From: a candidate division KSB1 bacterium
GTDB taxonomy: Bacteria > Zhuqueibacterota > JdFR-76 > DREG01
NCBI GenBank assembly: GCA_022566355.1
Contig: JADFJB010000003.1
Coordinates: forward strand, 23,501-87,500
DNA: 64,000 nucleotides
Direction of reading: 5' to 3'
Part shown: in pieces, positions 9,450-17,293 of the stretch
Position numbering within the stretch: position 1 is the first letter of the stretch
Layout: each line of letters opens with the position of its first letter
Made by a program: the position numbers and the translations under genes
The notes under the pieces: model-generated
Told to the model about the DNA's origin: nothing
Databases searched by the model: none
What the model saw: only the letters and a program-made list of their open reading frames with translations

Positions 9450-9600
9450 AATGTCATCCCGTCGTACAGGATGCTGCAGAGTGTCGTTCCCGAATGCTTT
9501 CAGGGTGCCCGCGTACTACCCAAAATGTCATCCTCTAATGTTTTCAGCCTGTCCGAGAACTCCAAAAATGTCACGCCCGAGTGCTTTTATCGGGGGTCTA
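9450..9600. repeat. Cluster of degenerate CCCG..TGCTTT..CGGG repeats
   Basis: Four imperfect copies of a roughly 30-base unit of the form GTCATTCCCG-n-TGCTTTTA-n-CGGG (about 9450, 9481, 9525 and 9568) follow the phosphatase gene. A cleaner copy sits inside the inverted-repeat element at 10.7 kb. A CTGTCCGAGAAC motif at about 9549 links the cluster to the element at 4474. Small reading frames here are repeat artefacts. Confidence 0.6.
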
Positions 9601-9668
9601 TGAGCCTGTCTTGCATATGCGAGTAAAATATTGCATGCTGAAAAAGTATATCCTGTAGAGAATTAGTG

Positions 9669-10032
9669 ATGAAGATCTTAGCAAACGAAAATATTCCTGG
9701 CGGGGTAGTTCATGAGCTCCGATCAGTAGGATACGATGTTGCCTGGATAAGAGATAGCACCAGGTATTACAGATGCTGAAGTTTTAGATATTGCAGTAAA
9801 TGAAAATCGTATTTTGATTACTTTTGATAAAGATTTTGGCGAATTAGTTTTTAATAAAAAATTAAAAGCTTCACCAAGTATTATTTTATTTCGAATTATT
9901 CCCTCATCACCGTCTAAAATTGCACAAACTGCAGTTTCTATCTTAAAAAGTCGAACTGATTGGGGTGGACATTTTTCTGTTATAGAAGAAAACCGCATAA
10001 GAATGACAAAATTACCAATGAATAAACTTTGA
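9669..10032 (+). pseudogene. Frameshifted DUF5615-family PIN-like protein
   Basis: The reading frame starts MKILANENIPGG and runs to GYDVAWIRDS, then hits a stop. Removing one base near 9763 restores 'PGITDAEVLDIAV' and 'ILITFDKDFGELVF', running to the stop at 10032 (about 120 residues). These are the acidic motifs of the DUF5615 PIN-like family (COG4634), usually the toxin-like partner of a DUF433 antitoxin. No DUF433 gene is visible upstream, where only repeats are found. It is probably an inactivated orphan toxin; a sequencing error cannot be excluded. Confidence 0.75.
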
Positions 10033-10042
10033 TCTATTAAAA

Positions 10043-10582
10043 GTGAATATCTTAGTCGGTTCTCTCAATCCGGTAAAAATTGATGCTGTAAAAATTTCCT
10101 TCTCAACCTATTTTCCGGATATAACGGTTAGTGGTATTGAGGTTTTTTCAAATGTTGCGGGTCAACCGGTAGATTCGGATACCTTCCTTGGCGCCCAAAA
10201 TCGTGCAAAAGCATTACAAAAAATAGATACTGAACAAAATCTTAAAGCCCGATTTTTTGTTGGAATCGAAGGAGGTATTCAGGAAATCTTTTCAAAATGG
10301 TTTGCTTTCGGTTGCATGTGTATTATGGATCGGGAAGGCAAAATTGGATTTGGCACCTCTCCCCAGTTTGAACTTCCTATGGTCATTGTCGAGCGTTTAC
10401 TGAACGGTGAAGAACTCGGTGACGTTATAGATGATCTCACCGGATTGAAAAACACAAAACAAAAACAAGGGGCAATTGGATATTTAACACAGGGTGTTTT
10501 GGATCGCAAGAATATTTATGTCCAGGGATTACATATGGCTCTCATCCCATTTTTAAATCCAGGTCTTTTCAATTCCAAGTAA
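10043..10582 (+). CDS. yjjX: Inosine/xanthosine triphosphatase (YjjX family)
   Basis: A 179-residue house-cleaning nucleotide phosphatase. Family motifs are 'VGSLNPVKIDAVK' at the N-terminus, 'DTFLGAQNRAKAL' in the middle, 'FFVGIEGGI' and 'LTGLKNTKQKQGAIGYLTQG'. The family hydrolyses non-canonical purine triphosphates (XTP/ITP), keeping them out of nucleic acids. The start is a GTG ten bases after the broken DUF5615 gene with no clear SD; no better start exists. Length matches the family (about 170-180). Confidence 0.9.
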   Translation: MNILVGSLNPVKIDAVKISFSTYFPDITVSGIEVFSNVAGQPVDSDTFLGAQNRAKALQKIDTEQNLKARFFVGIEGGIQEIFSKWFAFGCMCIMDREGKIGFGTSPQFELPMVIVERLLNGEELGDVIDDLTGLKNTKQKQGAIGYLTQGVLDRKNIYVQGLHMALIPFLNPGLFNSK

Positions 10583-10657
10583 TCGGTTATTTTCTGAAAT
10601 TCGAAATTAGAATTTATTATTGGCAATGATGTTCTTTTTATAGATATTTAAAATTTA

Positions 10658-10830
10658 TTAATTAGTGTCTGAACGAAAAGCATCCATTCTGTCATTCCCG
10701 CATGCTTTTAGCGGGAATCTACCTGCTTGAAATGATTAGATTTCGGCTCAAGCTTGTCCCTGCATGTTTTTAGCAGGGAAGATTACCGGAATAACACTAG
10801 TTGTCGAGTTTTCGTTCAGACACTAATTAA
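10658..10830. mobile_element. MITE-like element with perfect 22-bp terminal inverted repeats
   Basis: A 173-bp element bounded by 10658-10679 and 10809-10830, which are perfect reverse complements. The arms contain TAGTGTCTGAACGAAAA and end in TTAA, a possible TTAA or TA target duplication. Inside are two hairpins of the same design, TCCCGCATGCTTTTAGCGGGA near 10695 and a TCCCTGCATG..AGCAGGGA version near 10770. There is no ORF, so it would need a transposase in trans. Confidence 0.8.
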
Positions 10831-10869
10831 GAAACGAATTCAGTTCTATCGAAATATCAGGAGGTGAAA

Positions 10870-11074
10870 ATGGCAGACCAGGTGTAATTCAGTATCCCAC
10901 CTCGCAGTCTGGCTCGCGCAGATGTTGAATTTCAGAGAAAACGGAACTTTGATGGGAACATTACAAATTTCAAAAGGATCGTTGGTGTGGTTTCCGGCAA
11001 AAACGACTTATGGCCATAAGATGGAATGGGGTAAATTTGCGAAGATCATGCAACAGGAGACTGCATTGATTTGA
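10870..11074 (+). pseudogene. Broken small conserved protein (SKGSLVWFP family)
   Basis: After a textbook CAGGAGGTG ribosome site, the frame reads MADQV then TAA. It continues past the stop as FSIPPRSLARADVEFQ and, after a one-base shift, as NGTLMGTLQISKGSLVWFP and YGHKMEWGKFAKIM, ending at 11074. From memory, small proteins of about 70 residues with 'SKGSLVWFP' and 'TTYGHKM' motifs are widespread in diverse bacteria, with unknown function. Here one nonsense mutation (probably AAA to TAA) plus one frameshift have destroyed it. The intact SD suggests recent loss. Confidence 0.6.
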
Positions 11075-11103
11075 GCAGAGATGACAAACCAAGAGATTGT
11101 GGT

Positions 11104-11832
11104 ATGATTGAAGTCAAGAACTTAAGTAAAGTTTTCAAGGATCGAAAAAAAGGAGATGTTTGGGCCTTAAATGATGTGTCGTTTAGTATTGGGCAAGGGG
11201 AGATTTTCGCATTATTGGGGCCAAACGGTGCAGGCAAAACCACGACTTTACGAATTTTATCTACCCTAATCGAACCCACTTCCGGTGAAGCACATATTCA
11301 ACAATTTTCAATTAAGAACAATAAAGAAGATATACGCAAACTCATTGGAGTTGTCTCCTATGAAACCGGTGTTTATGAAAAAATGACACCTAGGGAAATC
11401 GGGTTATTCTTTGGCAGGTTGAATGATCTTACAGATGAACAAATCGAAAAGAATCTTGAATACATTTTCCAATTGCTCCGCATGAAAGACTTTTGCGATC
11501 ATCGTACGGATAATTTTTCTTCAGGCATGAAACAAAAGACTGTCATTATGCGAGCACTGGTGACTAATCCTCAAATTCTCATATTCGATGAACCAACCGC
11601 CGGACTTGATTTATTGACTGCAAAAAATGTGACGGATTATATCAGGCTCTTGAGAGATGATGGCAAAACCATTTTGTTTTCGACCCATATTTTATGGGAA
11701 GCCGAAAGATTGGCCGACAGGATTGCCATTATTCATAAAGGAAAAATTGTAGAAAATGGCACGCTTACTGAGCTGCGTCAAAAAACCGGAAAAACAGATA
11801 TTGAAGAAATTTTCTTTTCTATTGTGGATTGA
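11104..11832 (+). CDS. ABC exporter ATP-binding protein (NatA-like)
   Basis: About 242 residues starting at MIEVKNLSKVF. An in-frame TTG at 11071 would overlap the preceding pseudogene and adds no family-like sequence. Walker A is 'GPNGAGKTT', the signature is 'FSSGMKQK', Walker B is 'ILIFDEPTAGLD', and the switch His is in 'FSTHI'. The GMKQK signature and the ABC-2 permease that follows place it in the NatA/DrrA group of exporters. NatA-NatB pairs extrude Na+; related pairs export drugs or lipids, so the substrate is open. Confidence 0.9.
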   Translation: MIEVKNLSKVFKDRKKGDVWALNDVSFSIGQGEIFALLGPNGAGKTTTLRILSTLIEPTSGEAHIQQFSIKNNKEDIRKLIGVVSYETGVYEKMTPREIGLFFGRLNDLTDEQIEKNLEYIFQLLRMKDFCDHRTDNFSSGMKQKTVIMRALVTNPQILIFDEPTAGLDLLTAKNVTDYIRLLRDDGKTILFSTHILWEAERLADRIAIIHKGKIVENGTLTELRQKTGKTDIEEIFFSIVD

Positions 11833-11844
11833 GCGTGGGGCAGC

Positions 11845-11876
11845 AAAAGTAAAAAGTAAAAAGTAAAAAGTAAAAA
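11845..11876. repeat. AAAAGTA heptanucleotide microsatellite
   Basis: About 4.5 tandem copies of AAAAGTA lie in the 108-bp gap between the two ABC transporter genes, followed by more purine-rich repetitive sequence to about 11920. The tract separates the ATPase stop from the permease start and could vary by slippage. Confidence 0.85.
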
Positions 11877-11940
11877 GGAAAAAGACAAAGGGCAAAAGGC
11901 AAATAGACATGAGACATGAGACAGGGTTATATAAATTAAA

Positions 11941-13071
11941 ATGAGAAATAAAGCAATTCTGGTTTATTCAAGAGAGATGAAAGTGATGTTCCGGGATCGT
12001 AGGTTGATTTTGGGTGTGGTAATTGTGTCTTTGGTTGTGATGCCTTTTCTGATGGGACTAATTGGAAATTTAGATAAAATTGTCGGATCTGATGATACAC
12101 CTGTTGATGTCTTGGTTTTTGTCAATGAACCGCCAGTTATTGATCTGTTGCAAGATTTGGATAATGTTAGAGTTTTAACCAGGGAAAATTTGATGCATGA
12201 TTTATCCGAATCCTATTTGATTATAACAAAAGAAAACAAAACTTACAAAATCGAATATGATTCCATAGACAGAAGAATCGCAAGAGTGGCATTAGAAATC
12301 CGTAATCGATTTGAAAACTGGCGGGATAGAGCTGTTACGGAAGCACTTTCAAAAAATGGAATTTCTCCTGATATATTAAATCCTTTTTTGATCGAAATGG
12401 TAGATTCTTCTGATGAAGAACAAAAATCTGCCTTTGCATTAGGACTATTGGTGCCTTATTTGGTAATCATTTTATTGGTGGCAAATTCCATTCGGGCAAT
12501 TTATATCGCAGTGGGAGAAAAACAACACAATACGATTGCTTCTCTTTTGGTGTCCACAACGCCACGTCATTCGATTGTAATTGGTAAGAGTCTCGCCATA
12601 ATGACATTCTCGATTATTGCATCTGTTCTTCTCATTATTGGGATGGTGTTATTTGCAAATTTCGGATTTTCGATTTCCAGCTCGCTCTCCGATGTTCGGT
12701 ATTCAATGTCTTTAGCACAAATGGGCGAATTGCTGGTCAATATTATGTCGGTTGCCTTGTTTGTATCTTCGGTAATTATGTTCTTAGGAACTTTGGCCAG
12801 AAACTCCAGGGAAGCCGGAATTTACACGTCGCCATTGATTTACATTTCGATTGTTTTAGCGGTGTTTTCGATGTCAAGTTCAAATTTTAGCACGAAGGTG
12901 TATGCCATTCCAATTTTGGGCAATGTTTTGGCGATGAGGGATTCTTTTCTCAATTCTCTTTCATGGATCGATCTTTTGCTGCCCATTTTATCCAATTTAG
13001 TTTTATTTTCATTGTTTCTCTGGGGCTCGATTAAATTATATAATAAAGAGACAGTTTTGTTTAGAAACTGA
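11941..13071 (+). CDS. ABC-2 type permease (NatB-like)
   Basis: A 376-residue membrane partner of the preceding ATPase. One N-terminal helix (LGVVIVSLVVMPFLMG) is followed by a roughly 130-residue extracytoplasmic domain, then five or so hydrophobic segments from residue 165 (ALGLLVPYLVIILLV; IMTFSIIASVLLIIG). 'EKQHNTIASLLVSTTPRHSIVIGK' is the conserved cytoplasmic coupling segment of NatB/ABC-2 permeases. The layout of large N-terminal loop then TM bundle is typical of NatB (YhaP-like). It probably forms a heteromeric exporter with the upstream ATPase. Confidence 0.88.
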   Translation: MRNKAILVYSREMKVMFRDRRLILGVVIVSLVVMPFLMGLIGNLDKIVGSDDTPVDVLVFVNEPPVIDLLQDLDNVRVLTRENLMHDLSESYLIITKENKTYKIEYDSIDRRIARVALEIRNRFENWRDRAVTEALSKNGISPDILNPFLIEMVDSSDEEQKSAFALGLLVPYLVIILLVANSIRAIYIAVGEKQHNTIASLLVSTTPRHSIVIGKSLAIMTFSIIASVLLIIGMVLFANFGFSISSSLSDVRYSMSLAQMGELLVNIMSVALFVSSVIMFLGTLARNSREAGIYTSPLIYISIVLAVFSMSSSNFSTKVYAIPILGNVLAMRDSFLNSLSWIDLLLPILSNLVLFSLFLWGSIKLYNKETVLFRN

Positions 13072-13323
13072 AAAGGAATGCATCCTTTTGAAAGGATGTA
13101 ATCCATAATAAATAATAATTTACAAGGTGACAAAGGCACAAAGTAACAAAGGTACAATGAAAAGTAATAAAATGTGAAACGGCAAACAAAAAGATGAAGT
13201 TACAGAAAATTGGCTTAGTTTGGTTAGATTTAGTAGTAGATATCTAGTTAAATTTCAATATTATTATTGATATAACTCAGGATTTAACCTGGTTGATTTT
13301 TTAAAACAGTTTTAGGAAAACTA

Positions 13324-13728
13324 GTGGGAATCTCAAATCAAAAAAAACAGGAACGCCCAAGCGGCCTAACCATTATCGCCATTTGGTATATCTTTTTTGC
13401 AGTTTATAATTTAATTAGTGCATTTGGCTTTACCGCCGGCGTCTTTGGAATGTGGACAAGAGCAGAAGAATATACGGATCAATTAAACTTTGGTGTTCTT
13501 CTAACGACATTTGAAATATTGGCTACATTATTCTATGGCGGTGCAAGCGCAATTGTTGGTTTTGGCTTATGGACATTAAAGAGTTGGGCGTGGAATGCCG
13601 GAGTTATCTTTGGAATTTTAATGCTGCCTGGAATACCGGTCGGGACTTTTATTGGTGCGGTAACCGTGGTTTATTTATTAAAAAGTCAGCCCGCTAAGGA
13701 AGCGCTCACTAAAAAAACGAATCCCTAG
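13324..13728 (+). CDS. Small membrane protein of unknown function
   Basis: 134 residues from a GTG start preceded by AGGA. After a polar N-terminus containing 'RPSGLTIIAIWYIFFAV', three to four hydrophobic segments follow (about 15-40, 60-85, 88-105, 105-125). A conserved-looking GLWTLKSWAWNAGV loop sits between the middle helices. Small multi-helix proteins opening with 'RPxGLTIIAI' are common, but no function is assigned. It converges with the gamma-lyase gene, the two stops overlapping by a few bases. Confidence 0.7.
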   Translation: MGISNQKKQERPSGLTIIAIWYIFFAVYNLISAFGFTAGVFGMWTRAEEYTDQLNFGVLLTTFEILATLFYGGASAIVGFGLWTLKSWAWNAGVIFGILMLPGIPVGTFIGAVTVVYLLKSQPAKEALTKKTNP

Positions 13729-14885
13729 ATTCTATTAAATCCACGCTCCAGGTCATTGATTAAGTCTTCAACATCTTCAATTCCAACCGAAATACGAATT
13801 AGCCCATCGTTTAAACCGATTCTTTTTCTCTCATCCGTTGGAATCGACGCATGTGTCATCAGGGCAGGAAGTTCGATAAGTGATTCGACACCGCCCAAAC
13901 TTTCTGCAATGGCATGATAATGCAAACTTTCCACAAATGTTTTAGCCATTTGCAAATCGCCATCCAATTCGAAAGAAAGCATTCCGCCAAATCCGTTCAT
14001 TTGTGTTTTCGCTAGTTCATATTGGGGATGGTTTTCCAAGCCCGGGTAAAAAACCTTCAATACTTTTGGATGTGATTGCAGAAACCTGGCAATAGTTAAT
14101 GCGTTTTTTTCATGCTGGCGCATGCGAATCGCCAGGGTTTTTAGTCCGCGTAAAATTAAATAGCTGTCAAATGGAGATAACACGAAACCTGCAGCATTTT
14201 GCATGAACTTCAATTTTTGGTGGATTTTATCATCCGAAAGCATAATTGCACCTCCGACCGAATCACAATGGCCATTCAGATATTTGGTAGTACTGTGCAA
14301 CGAAATGGTAGCGCCAAGGGCAAGTGGCTGTTGAAAATATGAGCTCACAAAAGTGTTATCAACCACGACTATGATGTCATTTTGTTTGGCTATTTCCGAA
14401 ATCTTTTGGATATCGCAGATTTTGAGTAAAGGATTGGTCGGTGTTTCCAGCCAGATTAATTTGGTATTGGGTTGGATAGCATTGGCTACTTCATCAGGAT
14501 TACGAGCGTCTACAAAGGTTGATTCGATATTGAATTTGTCTTGAAAAACCTGGGTTAATAATCGTCGTGTACCTCCGTAAAGATCATCGAATGCAACAAT
14601 ATGATCGCCTGATTTTGTTAAGCTTAACAAAATCGCAGTTTCCGCACCCAATCCCGATGAAAAAGCCAATCCGTATTTAGCATTTTCCAGAGCTGCGAGT
14701 CTCAACTGTAATGCGGTGCGAGTGGGATTATCCGTTCGGCTATATTCATATCCGGCAGTAGGTTTGTCGACCTCTTTCCTGGCGAACGTTGAACTTAAAT
14801 GGATCGGAATGGCAACATCCCCGGTGCCCCCATCACGAAAATTGGGTTCTTCACCAATATGAATTGCTCGAGTCTCGAATTTCAT
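13725..14885 (-). CDS. Cystathionine gamma-lyase / gamma-synthase family PLP enzyme
   Basis: About 386 residues, starting at MKFETRAIHIG where GAAGGTGAT lies just upstream; an ATG ten codons earlier lacks an SD. Motifs of the Cys/Met-metabolism PLP family are 'YEYSRTDNPTR', 'LAFSSGLGAETAIL', 'WLETPTNPLL', 'VVVDNTF' and the PLP-lysine site 'SLHSTTKYLNGH'. The C-terminus has 'GGVESLIELPALMTHASI' and 'GLIRISVGIED'. Next to a cystathionine beta-synthase-like gene it most likely cleaves cystathionine to cysteine (reverse transsulfuration). Gamma-synthase activity is not excluded by sequence. Confidence 0.9.
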   Translation of the reverse strand: MKFETRAIHIGEEPNFRDGGTGDVAIPIHLSSTFARKEVDKPTAGYEYSRTDNPTRTALQLRLAALENAKYGLAFSSGLGAETAILLSLTKSGDHIVAFDDLYGGTRRLLTQVFQDKFNIESTFVDARNPDEVANAIQPNTKLIWLETPTNPLLKICDIQKISEIAKQNDIIVVVDNTFVSSYFQQPLALGATISLHSTTKYLNGHCDSVGGAIMLSDDKIHQKLKFMQNAAGFVLSPFDSYLILRGLKTLAIRMRQHEKNALTIARFLQSHPKVLKVFYPGLENHPQYELAKTQMNGFGGMLSFELDGDLQMAKTFVESLHYHAIAESLGGVESLIELPALMTHASIPTDERKRIGLNDGLIRISVGIEDVEDLINDLERGFNRI

Positions 14886-15011
14886 GGGATCACCTTCAAT
14901 AAATACATATGGCACAATTTATAGTTATAAATTGTGAGAGATTTGGTTATCAAAAACAGTAGTTTCAATTAAAATAGGTATGTGGATTTTTTATGAGGTT
15001 GGATGGAAACA

Positions 15012-15983
15012 TTACATATAGCCGTTTGTTTGCATCCAATTGTCATTGTATATTTTACTTAAATAACGATTCCCTGAATCCGGCAGGATGACCACAATAT
15101 TCTTTGGCTCTGCTGATTTTTTTGCAACCTCAATTGCCGCCCAAAGATTACTGCCACTTGAACCACCTGCAAACAATCCTTCTTCACTCGACAACCTTCT
15201 TGTCATTTGAAAGGAACACTTATCATTCACTTGAATAATGTCATCAATCACTTCAAAATCAACTGCCTTCACCAGGTAATCCTCGCCAATTCCTTCTACT
15301 TGATAGACATGCGGTTGCGGAAGTGTGCCGGTTTTAAAATAATCATAAAATACTGAGCCAATTGGATCTACGGCAATAATCTGAATCTCAGGATTCTTTT
15401 CTTTTAAAAAGCGTCCTGCTCCACTCAAAGTTCCACCAGTACCAATTCCAGCAACTAAGATATCTAGATTTCCATCGGTTTGTTGCCAGATTTCGGGCCC
15501 TGTGGAGTAATAATGAGCATCGATATTTTTGGGATTGTTGTATTGATCCGGGTAATAGGAATTGGGAGTTTCCTGCGCGATTCTCCTCGCAACACTATAA
15601 TAACTTTCCGGTGAATCCGCGGGAACATCTGTTGGAGTAACAACGACTTCAGCACCAAATGCCTGCATAAGATTCTTCTTTTCATCACTCATTTTATCCG
15701 GCATTGTGATGATGCATTTGTATCCTTTCACCGCTGCGATCATTGCCAGAGCACTGCCGGTATTGCCGGATGAATTCTCTACGATTGTTCCTCCGGGTTT
15801 AAGAAGTCCGTGTTTTTCGGCATCTTCTATCATATAGATTGCCATGCGATCCTTTATACTTCCGGATGGATTCACATATTCGACTTTAGCAAATATTTTA
15901 CTTGATAGATTCTTAGTTATTTTTTGAATTTCTACAAGTGGTGTATTACCGATATGTTCCAGGACATCTTTTTTAATTTCCAA
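15012..15983 (-). CDS. Cystathionine beta-synthase-like / cysteine synthase family enzyme
   Basis: 323 residues from a TTG start with AAGGA six bases upstream. Fold-type II PLP enzyme: the PLP lysine is in 'NPSGSIKDR', the substrate loop is 'NSSGNTGSAL', the phosphate-binding loop is 'GTGGTLSG', and 'EGIGED' and 'SSEEGLFAGGSSG' are typical of cystathionine beta-synthase and MccA rather than CysK. It has no C-terminal CBS-domain pair. Together with the neighbouring gamma-lyase it would turn homocysteine plus serine (or O-acetylserine) into cystathionine, then cysteine. About 125 bp separate the two genes, and both run on the reverse strand. Confidence 0.9.
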   Translation of the reverse strand: MEIKKDVLEHIGNTPLVEIQKITKNLSSKIFAKVEYVNPSGSIKDRMAIYMIEDAEKHGLLKPGGTIVENSSGNTGSALAMIAAVKGYKCIITMPDKMSDEKKNLMQAFGAEVVVTPTDVPADSPESYYSVARRIAQETPNSYYPDQYNNPKNIDAHYYSTGPEIWQQTDGNLDILVAGIGTGGTLSGAGRFLKEKNPEIQIIAVDPIGSVFYDYFKTGTLPQPHVYQVEGIGEDYLVKAVDFEVIDDIIQVNDKCSFQMTRRLSSEEGLFAGGSSGSNLWAAIEVAKKSAEPKNIVVILPDSGNRYLSKIYNDNWMQTNGYM

Positions 15984-16213
15984 ATATATTCCTTTTTATA
16001 AATTTTAAGGGCATTTAATATTATCGAGATTTTCAGGATATTATCAAGTATAAATAATTTTAATAGCTTTTTTTGAATCTTGAATTGAACGAAATTGAGG
16101 ATTATTGAGTTTAGTCATTTAATTCAAAAAGATATTCGACAAAATCTCGTTGCTTTTCATGACACTTAGGTTTACTTTTAAAAAAAACCATGATAAATTT
16201 TAGGATATTTGAT

Positions 16214-16987
16214 ATGAATCCCAGAAAATCTCTCCAGTCTGTAAAAAATTCAATTTATTTGATTCTAATTTTTTGTTTGTCTATTCAATTCCAAACTGAG
16301 CTTGGAGCAACTCCTAATGAGGGCGGCAATATCAAATTTGGTGTTGCTTTTCTAATGGGATTTCCACAATCTGAATTTGCCGATAATGTTGAAAACAACG
16401 GGTATGGTCTCAATGTCAATTTTGATTATACATTTCCCCAAAGTCCTTTTGCTATCGGCTTGAGCGGAGGATTTTTAATTTATGGACAGGAAACCCGGCG
16501 TGAGCCTTTTAGCTTAACCATTCCGGATGTTACGGTTGAAGTAACAAGAAGCAATAATATTGTGCCGATTAATCTTTACTTCAGGGTTGTTCCCATCGCT
16601 GGCGCTGTATTACCATATGTAGAAGGTTTATTTGGCTTGAATTATCTTTTCACAGAAACATCCATAAAAGATGTTGATGCATTTGATGAGGACATTGCCT
16701 CATCCAAGAATTTGGAAGATGTGTCGTTTAGTTATGGGGTAGGCGGCGGTTTTATGTTTAGGGTTTATCAACAGAACAAAAACCAGGGACGGACCAGGTC
16801 TGATGATGATGACAATAAAGTGAGCTCTGTTTATATCAACCTGGGATTAAGCTATAGGAAAGGCGGAGAAGCGGAATATTTGACTAAAGGATCGATAACG
16901 ATTGACGATGGCATTGTAACTTATGATGCTCGCGAATCCAAGACAGATATTATGATGCTAAAGATTGGAGTAGTAATAGCGTTTTAG
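16214..16987 (+). CDS. Outer-membrane beta-barrel protein
   Basis: About 257 residues. The start at MNPRKSL is preferred (AGGATATTTGAT before it) over an ATG eight codons earlier with no SD. A signal peptide (SIYLILIFCLSIQFQ) is followed by alternating aromatic/hydrophobic beta-strands (FGVAFLMGFP, YGLNVNFDYTFP, IGLSGGFLIYG) and a final strand ending IGVVIAF with terminal Phe, the usual barrel signature. An acidic loop with four Asp lies around residues 200-206. The barrel probably has 8-10 strands; function unknown. It stands alone between two gaps. Confidence 0.8.
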   Translation: MNPRKSLQSVKNSIYLILIFCLSIQFQTELGATPNEGGNIKFGVAFLMGFPQSEFADNVENNGYGLNVNFDYTFPQSPFAIGLSGGFLIYGQETRREPFSLTIPDVTVEVTRSNNIVPINLYFRVVPIAGAVLPYVEGLFGLNYLFTETSIKDVDAFDEDIASSKNLEDVSFSYGVGGGFMFRVYQQNKNQGRTRSDDDDNKVSSVYINLGLSYRKGGEAEYLTKGSITIDDGIVTYDARESKTDIMMLKIGVVIAF

Positions 16988-17293
16988 AAAAAAACATTAT
17001 TTAGCGATAGCTCGTTAATAATCCTAAGTAATGTAGGGGCGGTTATGATTTTTCCCATAGTAAATTAACATTGCACAATAGCACTGTCTCCAATTATTTT
17101 AAGAAAATGTAATAATCTACTTGTGTCCTTACTTTTGAAACCATATATTAACGGATTCAAATGAACAGACATAGAGCTTCTTCAAACGCTCAATTTGAAT
17201 TTGATTCAAAATCAAGATTAACATTTTCATGTTATGAATTACAATTTACTAGTTTACAATATTTTCTATAGAAACTGTTAGGAAGGGATTTCT
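16988..17293. other. Intergenic region with no recognised content
   Basis: An AT-rich gap between the beta-barrel gene and the radical SAM gene. It includes a short TGTAGGGGCG string resembling the edge of the palindromic family near 19332. GGAAGGGATTTCT just before 17294 serves as ribosome site for the next gene. Confidence 0.4.

Noticed and set aside
9429-9626. 65-codon ORF after the SpoIIE phosphatase
   Set aside because: It is made entirely of degenerate hairpin repeats, with no codon pattern or SD.
9450-10830. Possible CRISPR array from repeated CCCG units
   Set aside because: Units are degenerate and self-complementary, spacing is irregular, two copies sit inside an inverted-repeat element, and no cas gene is present.
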